NCBI GenBank assembly: GCA_947502305.1
Contig: CANMZA010000001.1
Location: 1,550,001-1,614,000, forward strand
Source: an uncultured Erythrobacter sp.
GTDB taxonomy: Bacteria; Pseudomonadota; Alphaproteobacteria; Sphingomonadales; Sphingomonadaceae
Direction of reading: 5' to 3'
DNA length: 64,000 bases
Shown: one piece after another, positions 55,118 to 64,000 of the stretch
Layout of the letters: each line of letters starts with the position of its first letter
How positions within the stretch are numbered: position 1 is the stretch's first letter
Position numbers and translations under genes: made by a program
Notes under the pieces: model-generated
What the model was told of the DNA's origin: nothing
Databases searched by the model: none
What the model saw: the letters and a program-made list of their open reading frames with translations, nothing else

Positions 55118-58100
55118 TCAAAACAGCTTGCGGATATCGATGCCAACAAATCGCCCGGTGGGGTCGATCAAGAATGGTTGATAGGTGATCGGCGTTTCGC
55201 CGTTTTCGTCCGTGATCGTTCGGCGTGCGTCGAAGATATTGTTGACGAGCAAGCTGATCCGCAAATTCTTTAGTGCCCCTTCGTTGCGGCCAACCAACTG
55301 GCCAACCTCGGTAAACAGGCGCAGGTCAAACGTGGCCAAATCGTCGAAGAAAATATCGCCGGTTCCTGTCGCGCTTGCCCCGTCGAGATCGGCCTCACCT
55401 GTATATCGCGCCGACACACGCATCCCGACGCCATTGCCGAATATGCCCGCTTGAAGCCGTGTGTTGTGGCGCGGCAGGCCAAATGCGCTGGTCGATTGCC
55501 CATCCAATTGATCAAGCAGATCAAGGCCCGGCGCGATCAGGATTTCATTGGCCAGTTCAATCGAATGGTTGAGCGATACGAAATAACGGAAGCCACGGAA
55601 ATTGCGCCGCGCCAGCGGGTTGAAACCGGGCGGCGGTCCGCCTTGGGATGCGCCCTGAGGTGAGCCGCTTGAAGAGCTAGACGTTGCCCCCTCGCCCGAA
55701 CAAAACCGCTCTCGCATCCCCGCGAGGCGCTCGTCTGACACATTGCCATCCGCATCGCGCAATCGGCCCAGCATCCGCTGCGCCCTTTCGGGATCAATGC
55801 CGGGCAATTCATCCGATACATCTTCCCCGGCATCAATGCGCGCGATCAGGGCTTTAATGCGCTCAGCGCCGTCTTCGGCGCATGCAATCGCGCGGAATGC
55901 GGCGAAACCTTCGCCGCGCCCACCTTGGCCCGCAGCGCCCTGACCCGGTGAACGCAGACCAGATCCGCCCTGCCCCATCGCGCCCGGCCTATCGCCACGT
56001 TCACCGCCGCGTGCGCCGGGCCCAGAATTGCAGATCCGCGTTCGCACTTCGGCCAGCCGCTCAGGGTCAACATCGCCGTTTTCATCGCGCACACGCGCCA
56101 GCAATCGTTCAAATCTTTGGGCATCAAAACCGGGAATGGTAGCGGAGAGATCCTCGCCATTTTGCGCCGCCTCAACCAAGCGTGTCAGCACATCCAAACC
56201 GTCATCCGCGCATATCCGGGCGCGAAAATCACGAAATGCGGCGCGCTGCTCCTCCGTCGGTGGGCCGCCGGGCCGTTCGCGCCTACCGCTCTGCTCGCTC
56301 TGCGCCGCACCTGTTGTTGGCGAAGCGCCAGCACCGATTGACCCGCGAAAGAACACACCGAAATTGACCCGTTCCACCCGCGTTTCTTCAAAAGTCACGA
56401 ACCGCGTATCCACCGCCGTCAATGTGCCCAATGCATCGCGGGTTATCCGGTCGGAAAATGCCGCCTCAATTTCCGGCGTGATTGACGGAAATCCGCGCGT
56501 CACATCGCTAGATCGGTTGCTGATATATTCGGCCGTCAACCGCGCCCCGTTCCAGAACGGCAATTGCCAATTGGCGGCAAATTTCCAATCGCGCTGCGTT
56601 TCCGCCAGCAGATCGGGGTTGCCGCCCGACGTCACCGTCACCAGTGACGTCTCGCCAGTTACAAAATCAAACACCGGCACATTTAACGTCTCAACCTGCG
56701 GTCCGCCCAGCGCGCTTAGCCCAGGTGCGACTTCACGAAAAACATAGGTTGCCGACAGGTCGAGATTGTCAAACGGCTTCCAATTCAAACCCAACGTGTA
56801 ATCGCCCAAGGTTCCAAAATCAGAAAGGTTTTGCACCCCAATTTGCGCGGTCAATGTGACACTGCCGAGGGCATCGGCAAAGCCGTTGCGGCGGCTGGTG
56901 ATTGGCACCGTCAGATTAACGCCGCTGGTCAAATCGCCGCGCGTCAATTGCACCGGCAAACCTCCGCGCGTGTCGTCGCTTTCGAGCCGCGTCCAATTGT
57001 AACCAACATCAAAAGTTGCCAGCAATTCGCCGCCCGGCAATTCGGCAATCGGCCCGCGCAATGTCGTTAGCGAACTGCCGCTGATTGTGCGGGTAAAGGC
57101 GGTATCGATCCCCGCATCCGCCGCGCTAGGCAAAGCAGCATCGAGCACCAATGTCCCCGCCAAAGCATCCGCTTGCAGATCGCTCGTATCAAAGCGGGCG
57201 GCGATAAATTGTGTGGTTTCAGCGAGGCTAGCGTTAAATGTGCTGGTCAGGCGAAAGGCGTTGACCGGTTTGGTCAAAGAGCCGGAAGTTGAAAATGTAT
57301 CCTGCGCCGTAATCTGGTCCAGCGGCGTTTCTTCGCCGAATGTCCGCAGCACGCTTTCGCCAGTGCCATCTGTCAAAGTGACCGTGTTAAGGCCGCGCAA
57401 TTGGCGGGTATCATTGCGCGCATAATTGGCGTTGGCAGATAGCGAAATGCCGCTGTCGATGATTGCCTTGGCCCAGCTGATATTCCCTTCGAGCGAGCGG
57501 CTATCCGACACCAAACTGCGAAAGCCCGCCTGATCAGGGTCGCCGGGAATGTCCGAAACCGATCCGGGGGTCTGGATGATGCCGCGCTCATCCTCAGTCA
57601 GGAAAGAGGTGTCATTCGCCTCCAGATTGACGTTGATCCGCGCGCCATCGGCAATTTGCAAGAAGCCCAGTTCTTGCTCTCGCCGGTGGTATCCGCCGCG
57701 TGATGGCCCTTCAAATTCTAACTCGACCTCTGCATTGCGGTAATTGTCTTTGAGGATCAGGTTCATAACCCGCCGGTCTGGCGCAAATCCAAAACGCAGC
57801 GCGACTTCTTCGGGAAACACCTCGACTTTTTCCAGCGCCTCTGGCGGATAATTGGAAAATTCGCGGAATGACCCGACGCGAATGCCGTTGATCAAAATGA
57901 TCGGACGCCCGCCGCCCCGCCCGCGTGATGATCCAGTTTGCTCGGTGATTTGGGTGATCAGATCGGCAATCGAGGTCACGCCCTCAGCCGCAATATCCGC
58001 CTCGTTCAATTCAAGCAGCGGTTCCTGATCAACATCCAATTGCCCGCGCAGCCTTTGCCCCTCGACAACGATACCGCCGCTGGAGCCGGAATTGTCTGGA

Positions 58101-58285
58101 TTTTGCGGCTCTGATCGGGTGGCTGGTTGCGGAGAAGATTGAGGGGCGGATTGAGGCGCAGATTCTGGCGATGATGCAGGGTCAGCGCCATCCTGCGCCG
58201 ATTGTGCAGAAACCGCAGCAGAGGACATTGCGGCAATCGCAGCGCCCGCCAAAAGCGCGGCACGTGTGAGGGGGAGAATGGTCAT
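55118..58285 (-). CDS. TonB-dependent-receptor-like outer membrane protein with duplicated cysteine-bearing insert
   Basis: 1055 residues from the ATG at 58285. A signal peptide (to about residue 33), a Gln/Ser/Pro-rich linker and a plug-like domain (IADLITQITEQTGSSRGRGG, PIILINGIRVG) are followed by a beta-barrel. The barrel is interrupted in its C-terminal half by two tandem copies of a ~73-residue helical module, each with two cysteines and a calcium-loop-like segment. The last residues are FVGIDIRKLF. No clear TonB box was found. It could be a transporter or an adhesin-like barrel. Confidence 0.8.
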   Translation of the reverse strand: MTILPLTRAALLAGAAIAAMSSAAVSAQSAQDGADPASSPESAPQSAPQSSPQPATRSEPQNPDNSGSSGGIVVEGQRLRGQLDVDQEPLLELNEADIAAEGVTSIADLITQITEQTGSSRGRGGGRPIILINGIRVGSFREFSNYPPEALEKVEVFPEEVALRFGFAPDRRVMNLILKDNYRNAEVELEFEGPSRGGYHRREQELGFLQIADGARINVNLEANDTSFLTEDERGIIQTPGSVSDIPGDPDQAGFRSLVSDSRSLEGNISWAKAIIDSGISLSANANYARNDTRQLRGLNTVTLTDGTGESVLRTFGEETPLDQITAQDTFSTSGSLTKPVNAFRLTSTFNASLAETTQFIAARFDTSDLQADALAGTLVLDAALPSAADAGIDTAFTRTISGSSLTTLRGPIAELPGGELLATFDVGYNWTRLESDDTRGGLPVQLTRGDLTSGVNLTVPITSRRNGFADALGSVTLTAQIGVQNLSDFGTLGDYTLGLNWKPFDNLDLSATYVFREVAPGLSALGGPQVETLNVPVFDFVTGETSLVTVTSGGNPDLLAETQRDWKFAANWQLPFWNGARLTAEYISNRSSDVTRGFPSITPEIEAAFSDRITRDALGTLTAVDTRFVTFEETRVERVNFGVFFRGSIGAGASPTTGAAQSEQSGRRERPGGPPTEEQRAAFRDFRARICADDGLDVLTRLVEAAQNGEDLSATIPGFDAQRFERLLARVRDENGDVDPERLAEVRTRICNSGPGARGGERGDRPGAMGQGGSGLRSPGQGAAGQGGRGEGFAAFRAIACAEDGAERIKALIARIDAGEDVSDELPGIDPERAQRMLGRLRDADGNVSDERLAGMRERFCSGEGATSSSSSGSPQGASQGGPPPGFNPLARRNFRGFRYFVSLNHSIELANEILIAPGLDLLDQLDGQSTSAFGLPRHNTRLQAGIFGNGVGMRVSARYTGEADLDGASATGTGDIFFDDLATFDLRLFTEVGQLVGRNEGALKNLRISLLVNNIFDARRTITDENGETPITYQPFLIDPTGRFVGIDIRKLF
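55690..56250 (-). repeat. two tandem copies of a Cys-flanked ~73-residue module inside the outer membrane protein
   Basis: Copy 1 (about 56020-56250) runs from FRARICADDG to VRTRICNSG; copy 2 (about 55690-55900) runs from FRAIACAEDG to MRERFCSGEG. Both contain GxDAQRFERLLARVRD/GIDPERAQRMLGRLRD and then DENGDVD or DADGNVS, which resemble calcium-binding loops. A Gly-rich linker with RPG repeats separates them. The two are clearly related by duplication. Confidence 0.8.
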
Positions 58286-58539
58286 GCAACGCCCTTTTGA
58301 GCCTAATTGTACGCAGCACAAGCCTCTGTATTGTATCAGATTGCACCGCGATTAACGCCGATCTTATGCACGCTATCATCGCAGGGTCAGGCAAACACCT
58401 TTAAACCCCGCTGGCGCACTCCCTTGACCACTGGGCTTTCCTTTTGTTCCCACCATCGCTAAATGGCGCGCCGGATACAGATAAATGTGGCGGGCAAAAT
58501 GCTTGCCTCAAACCAATTGCACAGGGACTACAGGACTAC

Positions 58540-58797
58540 ATGGCTAAAGAAGAACTTCTCGAAATGCGCGGGCGCGTCGTCGAGCTGCTGCCCAATGCGA
58601 TGTTCCGGGTAGAGCTTGAAAATGGCCATGAGGTGCTGGGTCACACTGCGGGTAAAATGCGCAAGAACCGCATCCGCGTGCTGGTCGGTGACGAAGTGCT
58701 GTGCGAGCTGACCCCGTATGACCTGACGAAAGCGCGCATCACATACCGGTTTATGCCCGGACGCGGCGGCCCCGGTCAGGGCCCCGGCCCGGCATAA
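58540..58797 (+). CDS. infA: translation initiation factor IF-1
   Basis: 85 residues from the ATG at 58540. The start [18 protein letters not shown] and the [20 protein letters not shown] and RITYRF segments are the single S1-like OB fold of IF-1. The C-terminus adds a short Gly/Pro tail ([12 protein letters not shown]), beyond the usual 72 residues. It leads into maf, an RNase E/G-like gene and yacG. Confidence 0.96.
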   Translation: MAKEELLEMRGRVVELLPNAMFRVELENGHEVLGHTAGKMRKNRIRVLVGDEVLCELTPYDLTKARITYRFMPGRGGPGQGPGPA

Positions 58798-58815
58798 AGC
58801 CGGCGGCGTGTCGGA

Positions 58816-59400
58816 ATGAACGCGCTTCATTTGACTCTGGCATCTGCTTCGCCGAGGCGGCGTGATTTGATCGCGCGTCTGGGTGTGACGCCGGATGCCG
58901 TTAAACCTGCCGATATTGACGAGACCCCTGCCCCAGCCGAACGGCCACGCGATTATGCTTTGCGGATGGGGCGTGAAAAGGCGCTCGCAATTTCTGGGGC
59001 GATGGACGCGCCCGGATTTGTCTTGGCGGGTGACACCGTTGTGGCCGCCGGGCGGCGGATCCTGCCCAAAACCGAAAGCGAAGATGAAGCGCGCGCCTGT
59101 CTCAAGCTGCTATCGGGGCGGCGCCATGTCGTTCTTTCCAGCGTCGTATTGTGCGCGCCAGATGGCAGCATGCGCGAAAGGTTGAGCGAAAATACCGTCC
59201 GTTTCAAAAGCCTCTCTCACGAAGAAATCGCTTCCTATCTCGCGTCGGACGAATGGCGCGGCAAAGCCGGCGGATATGCCATTCAAGGGGCGGCAGAGGG
59301 CCTGATCCAATGGATACGCGGCAGCCATTCGGGCGTGATGGGCCTGCCGCTTTATGAAACGCGCACCCTGCTGAAATCGGCGGGCTTTGCGATTGCCTGA
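58816..59400 (+). CDS. maf: Maf-family nucleoside triphosphate pyrophosphatase
   Basis: 194 residues. LTLASASPRRRDLIARLG is the family start with the catalytic Ser/Arg loop, and FVLAGDTVVAAGRRILPK and GGYAIQGAAEGLI follow. Maf enzymes hydrolyse modified nucleotides and act in cell-division control. It overlaps the longer frame of the next gene but its own product is complete. Confidence 0.93.
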   Translation: MNALHLTLASASPRRRDLIARLGVTPDAVKPADIDETPAPAERPRDYALRMGREKALAISGAMDAPGFVLAGDTVVAAGRRILPKTESEDEARACLKLLSGRRHVVLSSVVLCAPDGSMRERLSENTVRFKSLSHEEIASYLASDEWRGKAGGYAIQGAAEGLIQWIRGSHSGVMGLPLYETRTLLKSAGFAIA

Positions 59401-59410
59401 GGGGCTTGCA

Positions 59411-60397
59411 ATGGGGCTGGAAATGGGGCCTGACGCGCAATGGTTCGTTGAAGAGGGCATCGGGGAAGACCGGGCGCTGCTCATCAAAAACGGCGAAGTG
59501 CTGGCGGCCAAACAATTCTGGCTTAGCAAAATCTGCGCCCGCACCATCGTAATGGCCAAAATTATCACGCGGCGCCCCAATTCGGCGCGCGCCACCTGTC
59601 TTGGCCCGCATGGTGTAGAGATCAACGCCGATGGCCTGCCGCGCAGCGCGTCGGAAGGCAGCGACGTCCGGCTGTTGATCACCCGCGAACCGGTCGCCGA
59701 ACGGGGGCGGCTTAAACGGGCGCAAGGCAAGTATTTTGGGGACCAGCCCGCCGATATTATGCTCCCAGAATCGGTTTTCGCGGCGGGCAAGGTTTTGCGC
59801 CGGTTCCCGGACGGATTATGGGAAGAGGTCTGGGACGCCGCATCGGTGGGCCAGATTGATTTTGCCGGTGGCAGCATCCTGATCAGCGTCACGCCCGCAA
59901 TGACCTTGATCGACATTGACGGCGCGGGATCGCCGCAAGAATTATCCCTCGCCGCGATCCCGGCCATTGCTCAGGCGCTGCGCTGGTTCGACATTGGCGG
60001 TTCAATCGGGATCGATTTCCCGACTGTTGCCGACAAAGCCGGTCGCAAAGCCGTCGATACTGCGCTTGCGGCCGCCTTGAATGATTGGCCGCATGAACGG
60101 ACCGCGATGAATGGGTTTGGTTTTGTGCAATTGGTCGCGCGATTGGAGGGGCCATCGCTGCTCCACCGTTTTGCCGCGTCGCGTGTCGGGGCCTGCGCGC
60201 GATCGGCGCTGAGGCGCGCAGAAATGGCGCAGGGCCATGGGCGCATGGTGCTGATCACGGTGCACCCGGCGTTAAAGTCCAAACTCAAAGAGGAATGGCT
60301 GGTGGAATTGGCCGCGCGCACCGGCAAAAAAGTGCGGATTGAGACAAATCCCAGCCTTGCCTTAGAGGCCCCGCATGCGCAGATAATCAGCGAATGA
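59411..60397 (+). CDS. RNase E/G-like protein, short form
   Basis: 328 residues from the ATG at 59411. The catalytic part of RNase E/G is recognisable: a metal-binding aspartate in TLIDIDGAG and a second in GSIGIDFPTV, then NGFGFVQLVAR. The Zn-link CPxCxG and a clear S1 domain are missing and the protein is shorter than RNase G (about 490). Such reduced homologues are found between maf and yacG in sphingomonads. RNA cleavage is likely but the assembly state is unknown. Confidence 0.82.
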   Translation: MGLEMGPDAQWFVEEGIGEDRALLIKNGEVLAAKQFWLSKICARTIVMAKIITRRPNSARATCLGPHGVEINADGLPRSASEGSDVRLLITREPVAERGRLKRAQGKYFGDQPADIMLPESVFAAGKVLRRFPDGLWEEVWDAASVGQIDFAGGSILISVTPAMTLIDIDGAGSPQELSLAAIPAIAQALRWFDIGGSIGIDFPTVADKAGRKAVDTALAAALNDWPHERTAMNGFGFVQLVARLEGPSLLHRFAASRVGACARSALRRAEMAQGHGRMVLITVHPALKSKLKEEWLVELAARTGKKVRIETNPSLALEAPHAQIISE

Positions 60398-60576
60398 ACA
60401 CATCGTCCAAACGCTGCCCCGTCTGCAAACGCTCCCGCTCAGAAGAATTCACGCCGTTTTGTTCAAAACGCTGCAAAGACCGTGATTTGGCGCGCTGGTT
60501 TGGCGATGGATATTCGGTGCCCGGCGATCCGGTGAACCCGGAAGAAATCGCGCATAAGGATTGGGACGAAGCGTAA
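60394..60576 (+). CDS. yacG: DNA gyrase inhibitor YacG (zinc-binding)
   Basis: 60 residues. The four zinc cysteines lie in RCPVCKRS and FCSKRCKDRD, with the WFGDGYSVPG segment following, as in YacG. It binds GyrB in the species studied. It overlaps the preceding gene by four bases. Confidence 0.9.
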   Translation: MNTSSKRCPVCKRSRSEEFTPFCSKRCKDRDLARWFGDGYSVPGDPVNPEEIAHKDWDEA

Positions 60577-60720
60577 GCGGAAGATCACGCACCCGATGAT
60601 TGGGTGCAAAAGCCATTTTGCCTCCAATTATCTCTTGCCAACGCCGTTCGCCCTCGCCATAGCGCCGTTCTCATTTGCTCGCCGGGTCGGCTTTTTGGTC
60701 AGCCCGCCGCCGCAGCGAAT

Positions 60721-60795
60721 GCCCGAGTAGCTCAGGGGTAGAGCAGCGGATTGAAAATCCGCGTGTCGGTGGTTCAAATCCGCCCTCGGGCACCA
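60721..60795 (+). tRNA. tRNA-Phe (GAA anticodon)
   Basis: A complete cloverleaf: acceptor arms GCCCGAG and CTCGGGC, a D arm, an anticodon arm CGGAT/ATCCG around the loop with anticodon GAA, and a T arm with GGTTCAAATC. The CCA end is encoded (60793-60795). It sits between yacG and purC. Confidence 0.97.
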
Positions 60796-60837
60796 TTCGC
60801 GGCGCGGCATTGGTCGCAACACAGGGGTTTTTACGCC

Positions 60838-61641
60838 ATGTCTCGCCGCACCAAAATCTACGAAGGCAAAGCCAAGGTCCTGTATGAAGGCCCAGAGCCG
60901 GGCACGATCATCCAATATTTCAAAGATGACGCCACCGCATTCAATGCGGAGAAAAAAGGCACCATCAACGGCAAAGGCGTGATCAACAACAAGATCAGCG
61001 AACACGTCTTCTCCCGCCTCGGTCATATCGGCATCCCCACCCATTTCATTCGCCGCCTCAATATGCGCGAACAATTGGTGCGGCAGGTTGAGATTATCCC
61101 GATCGAAGTCGTCCTGCGCAATGTCGCGGCGGGTTCGATCTGCAAACGGCTTGGCCTCGAAGAAGGCGATCCGCTGCCGCACACTTTGATCGAATACTAT
61201 TACAAAGACGATGCGCTGGGCGATCCGCTGATTTCAGAAGAGCACATTTCCTGCTTCAATTGGGCCAGCCAAGAAGAAATGCAGGACATTTCGTCCATGG
61301 CGATCCGCATCAATGATTTCCTGTGCGGGATGTTTGCCGGGATCAATATTCGTTTGGTTGATTTCAAATTGGAATTTGGGCGCTTGTTCGACGGCGACTA
61401 CAGCCGCGTGATCCTTGCCGATGAAATCAGCCCCGACGGATGCCGTTTGTGGGATATGGAATCAGGCGAAAAGCTCGACAAAGACCGGTTCCGCCGGGAT
61501 TTGGGCGGCGAAGAAGAGGCCTATCAAGAGGTCGCGCGCCGCCTCGGCCTGCTGCAAAACGAGGACAACGGTCCGGGCGAAGTGCTCGATCTGTCATCGC
61601 ACCGCTCGCGCCTGCGCGGGACGCCTCCGATCAAGAAATAG
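60838..61641 (+). CDS. purC: phosphoribosylaminoimidazole-succinocarboxamide synthase
   Basis: 267 residues from the ATG at 60838. [18 protein letters not shown] at the start, [16 protein letters not shown] and [14 protein letters not shown] are SAICAR synthase signatures. It ligates aspartate to CAIR in purine synthesis. The C-terminus is about 15 residues longer than the bacterial norm. Confidence 0.96.
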   Translation: MSRRTKIYEGKAKVLYEGPEPGTIIQYFKDDATAFNAEKKGTINGKGVINNKISEHVFSRLGHIGIPTHFIRRLNMREQLVRQVEIIPIEVVLRNVAAGSICKRLGLEEGDPLPHTLIEYYYKDDALGDPLISEEHISCFNWASQEEMQDISSMAIRINDFLCGMFAGINIRLVDFKLEFGRLFDGDYSRVILADEISPDGCRLWDMESGEKLDKDRFRRDLGGEEEAYQEVARRLGLLQNEDNGPGEVLDLSSHRSRLRGTPPIKK

Positions 61642-61695
61642 GCGCAGGCACGTCACGGCGCCGATTTTCAGCCTCCGGTTTAATTCTAGACGAAA

Positions 61696-61737
61696 CCCGC
61701 ATTTCCCTTATCCTGCACACCAATGTCCGAATGCGGG
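61696..61737. repeat. inverted repeat CCCGCATT/AATGCGGG between purC and the caspase gene
   Basis: Eight-base arms are separated by 26 bases. It may be the purC terminator hairpin or an operator for the next gene. No T run follows. Confidence 0.35.
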
Positions 61738-61760
61738 CGTTGGTGAAGGGGGGAAAGAGC

Positions 61761-63311
61761 ATGGCTTTATTGATCGAGCCGAAGGGCAATGAGCCTTCGC
61801 GCTTTGCAGCGAATTTGCGGGCCTTCTGGATCGCCGCCGCTTTTATTGCTGGCTTTTTTGCCTTCCCCGGCACGGCTGCCGCGCAGAGAGTTGCGCTGAT
61901 CGTTGCCAATTCAGATTATGAACACACATCCCAGCTCGCCAATCCTGGGCGCGATGCGGCGCTTGTATCCTCCGCCTTGCAAGAGGCCGGGTTCGACACG
62001 GTCGAATTGGCGCAAAATTTGGGCCGCGCTGAATTTATGGACGGCCTCAGGGATTTTAGCGAACTAGCGGACGGCGCTGATGTCGCGCTCGTCTATTTCG
62101 CCGGACACGCAGTTGAAAGCGATGGACGCAATTGGCTTTTGCCGGTGGATGCGACGCTCTCTGCTGAAAGGGATATGCCTTTTGAAGCGGTGGAGTTGGA
62201 GCGCATTCTCGATGCAATTTACGGTGCCAAATTGCGGATCGCGGTGCTTGATGCGTGCCGCAACAACCCTTTCGCCAATCGCTGGGAGGGAGAAAACCGG
62301 TCCGCATCGCGCGGCCTTGCGCCGTTTGAGGTGGACGACATACTGGTCATGTATGCTGCGGCCCCTGGCGCGTTTGCGTTTGACGGTGCGGATGGCAATT
62401 CGCCCTTCGCATTGGCGCTGGCGCGGCGGATTGTTCAGCCCGGTCTGCCCGTGCAGATGATGGGCGGAATGGTGCGCGATGATGTGCTCGCGGCAACCGA
62501 CGGGGCTCAGCGGCCATTTGTTTCTGCCTCAATGACCGGACGCCCCCTGTTTTTGGTCGATGGACCAGAAACAGAAATGGCGTGGTTGACCAGACTTTAC
62601 GCGCCGGAAGGGGCTGCGGGAGAAGCCGGTGATCCTGATGCAGATGGCACGGCCGACGGCGCGGCCTCTGCCGCTGAGCTCGCAGCGGTTGATTACAGCG
62701 CCCCTGTCGAAACACTCGCCGCCTCCTCCGACAGCGCAGGCGGCGACCCGAACATTTTGGACGAACGCGTCTGGGTTGAGACGCTCAAGCTCGATACGGT
62801 GTCCGCCTATCGCGCCTATCTTGCGCAATTTCCCGGCGGGGCTTTCGCCCCATTTGCTGAGGCTAATATTGCCCAATTGCTCGATCCCACCGCGCTGGGC
62901 GGGGAAATAGACAGCGATAAGCCGTGGATCATTTCTTTGGGAGCAGCCCTGCCAGATCGATACGGCGTGGATATTGGCCCGCGCCAACCCATTGATGGTA
63001 TTTGGCGTATTTCCACCAACGACAAACGGTTGCGGATCGAACGCGGGCGCGCCTTTGCGGTGGATGGGTGGAACCATGCTTTGCTGTTCAGAGTGGAGCC
63101 GGAGCAGGTCACAATGGTTGATATTCGCCGTGATGAAGACGGGGCCTATCTTGGCCGAGACATCTTGCTTAATGGCGACGCGAAAATGACACTGCGCGAT
63201 GATGGCAATCTTGACGTGACCGTCGGCACATTTCCCTTCCCCGTCAGCTTTGTCCTCATTCGAGAGGCGCTCGATGATGGCGACGCTGTGCTTGACCAAG
63301 CATCCCAATGA
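61761..63311 (+). CDS. secreted caspase-like (C14) protease
   Basis: 516 residues from the ATG at 61761, after a GGGGGG-type ribosome site. The N-terminus has a signal peptide (hydrophobic 22-42), then the caspase fold with RVALIVANSDYEHTS, the catalytic histidine in LVYFAGHAVESDG, and the cysteine in AVLDACRNNPF. The C-terminal half has no recognised domain. Bacterial metacaspase relatives of this kind occur in sphingomonads; a role in stress or programmed death is speculative. Confidence 0.87.
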   Translation: MALLIEPKGNEPSRFAANLRAFWIAAAFIAGFFAFPGTAAAQRVALIVANSDYEHTSQLANPGRDAALVSSALQEAGFDTVELAQNLGRAEFMDGLRDFSELADGADVALVYFAGHAVESDGRNWLLPVDATLSAERDMPFEAVELERILDAIYGAKLRIAVLDACRNNPFANRWEGENRSASRGLAPFEVDDILVMYAAAPGAFAFDGADGNSPFALALARRIVQPGLPVQMMGGMVRDDVLAATDGAQRPFVSASMTGRPLFLVDGPETEMAWLTRLYAPEGAAGEAGDPDADGTADGAASAAELAAVDYSAPVETLAASSDSAGGDPNILDERVWVETLKLDTVSAYRAYLAQFPGGAFAPFAEANIAQLLDPTALGGEIDSDKPWIISLGAALPDRYGVDIGPRQPIDGIWRISTNDKRLRIERGRAFAVDGWNHALLFRVEPEQVTMVDIRRDEDGAYLGRDILLNGDAKMTLRDDGNLDVTVGTFPFPVSFVLIREALDDGDAVLDQASQ

Positions 63312-63410
63312 TCCCGTTCATCTCCTTGTTATCGCGGCGGATCTAAGCCAACATAGCTGCTCTGGAATCCGGCCTTGGCGGCCCATTCAAAAGGCGTGCT
63401 TACCCATATC

Positions 63411-64000
63411 ATGAAATCTTCGGCACTGATTATCACCGCTGGCCTGACGCTTGCTCTGCCAAATATTGCATTGACCAGCGCGCTCGCCGCGCAAGAGCCC
63501 GCCGCAGAGGCAGAGGCAGAGGCCGCGCCTGACGCAGAGGCAGATATAGAAACAGAACCCGTTTGGTATTTTGAACAAAGCGATGTGCCGCTCGATCCGG
63601 GCTATACATTTGGGCGGCTTGATAACGGCATGCGCTATATTTTGCGCGAAAACGCCACGCCTGAGGGGACGGCCTTGGTGCGGATGCGGATCGATTCCGG
63701 GTCGCTGGATGAAACAGAGGGCGAGCGCGGGCTGTCGCATTTCCTTGAACATATGGCGTTCAATGGTTCGGCCAATATTCCAGAGGGCGAAATGGTCGCC
63801 TTGCTGGAGCGTGAGGGGCTGGCATTTGGCGCGGATACCAATGCGTCGACCGGCCTTGATGCGATCACCTATATGCTCAACTTGCCGCGCAATGACGAGG
63901 ATTTGCTCGGCACGGCCCTGATGCTGATGCGCGAAACGGCGAGTGAGCTGACCATTGCGCAGGACGCCGTTGACCGCGAACGCGGCGTCGTACTGGCCGA
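63411..64000 (+). CDS. M16 zinc metalloprotease, 5' part
   Basis: The frame opens at the ATG at 63411 and runs off the right edge, so at least 196 codons are present. A signal peptide (about residues 1-27) precedes an Ala/Glu-rich linker. The inverzincin motif HFLEH (H-x-x-E-H) is intact in GERGLSHFLEHMAFNGS. Members are usually 900 or more residues with two homologous halves and are periplasmic. Confidence 0.9.
   Translation, partial: MKSSALIITAGLTLALPNIALTSALAAQEPAAEAEAEAAPDAEADIETEPVWYFEQSDVPLDPGYTFGRLDNGMRYILRENATPEGTALVRMRIDSGSLDETEGERGLSHFLEHMAFNGSANIPEGEMVALLEREGLAFGADTNASTGLDAITYMLNLPRNDEDLLGTALMLMRETASELTIAQDAVDRERGVVLA

Noticed and set aside
55110..55133. Hairpin CCGCAAG/CTTGCGG at the end of the outer membrane protein gene
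   Set aside because: It lies over the last codons and stop of the gene, has no T run and a ten-base loop, so it is weak as a terminator.
60589..60607. Terminator after yacG (GCACCC/GGGTGC)
   Set aside because: The stem is short with a three-base loop and is not followed by a T run; not convincing enough to annotate.

Overview
The window looks like a 64 kb piece of chromosome from an aerobic alphaproteobacterium of the order Sphingomonadales, most likely the family Erythrobacteraceae. The reasons are the gene order (ctaC-ctaD-ctaB-small ORF-ctaG-ctaE-DUF983-surf1-thrC, pyrE-pdxJ-acpS-lepB, hisG-hisD-nusB-thiL-hppA), a ribosomal protein L21 with a long Lys/Ala tail, TonB-receptor-type outer membrane proteins, and the general codon and GC style. 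This is inference from gene content, since no rRNA is present. Coding density is very high. No gene-free stretch exceeds about 280 bases, and no insertion sequence, prophage, CRISPR array or integrase was found.

Layout. 1-4.4 kb: the end of ygfZ, a TetR regulator, a GNAT enzyme, rpmA/rplU, a lipoprotein, an oxygen-sensing Fnr regulator and a membrane protein with a perfect FNR box in front of it. 4.5-16 kb: a long minus-strand run holding molybdopterin genes (moaA, moaD, moaE), folB, an RNA methyltransferase, thrC and the complete aa3-type cytochrome c oxidase locus with its assembly factors. 16-20.9 kb: plus-strand pyrE, pdxJ, acpS, lepB, a DUF3089 hydrolase and ruvX, with a 16-codon leader ORF before pyrE. 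20.9-23 kb: a three-gene minus-strand cassette made of a 52-residue peptide ending in five prolines plus GLL and two uncharacterised, possibly cupin-like proteins. This is the best candidate here for an undescribed system.

23-34.5 kb: two hotdog thioesterases, a class A penicillin-binding protein, cobS, a bicupin preceded by the remnant of a glutathione S-transferase gene, and a run of small metabolic enzymes (MpaB-type oxygenase, GST, BolA, NUDIX, SDR, epoxide-hydrolase-like). 34.5-40.2 kb: hisG, hisD, nusB, thiL and a K+-independent H+-pyrophosphatase ending in a strong terminator. 40.3-47.1 kb: a CelD-type acetyltransferase and JmjC-like cupin pair, tesB, a universal stress protein and a carotenoid oxygenase diverging around a second perfect FNR box, then a miniature S26-like protease and Fe-type sodB.

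47-64 kb: a serine hydrolase, an AraC regulator, uvrC, an HI0933-type flavoprotein, a wax-ester synthase/DGAT with a histone-H1-like tail next to a lipase-like hydrolase, a TonB-dependent-receptor-like protein with a duplicated cysteine-bearing insert, infA-maf-RNase E/G-like-yacG, tRNA-Phe, purC, a caspase-like protease, and the start of an M16 metalloprotease.

How they fit together: the respiratory oxidase, the [4Fe-4S] Fnr-like sensor and the two FNR boxes point to a small oxygen-responsive circuit covering a stress protein and an unknown membrane protein. Most other genes are housekeeping (translation, cofactors, histidine, purine, pyrimidine, repair, envelope). All functions are read from sequence motifs and family knowledge. 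No database search was run.
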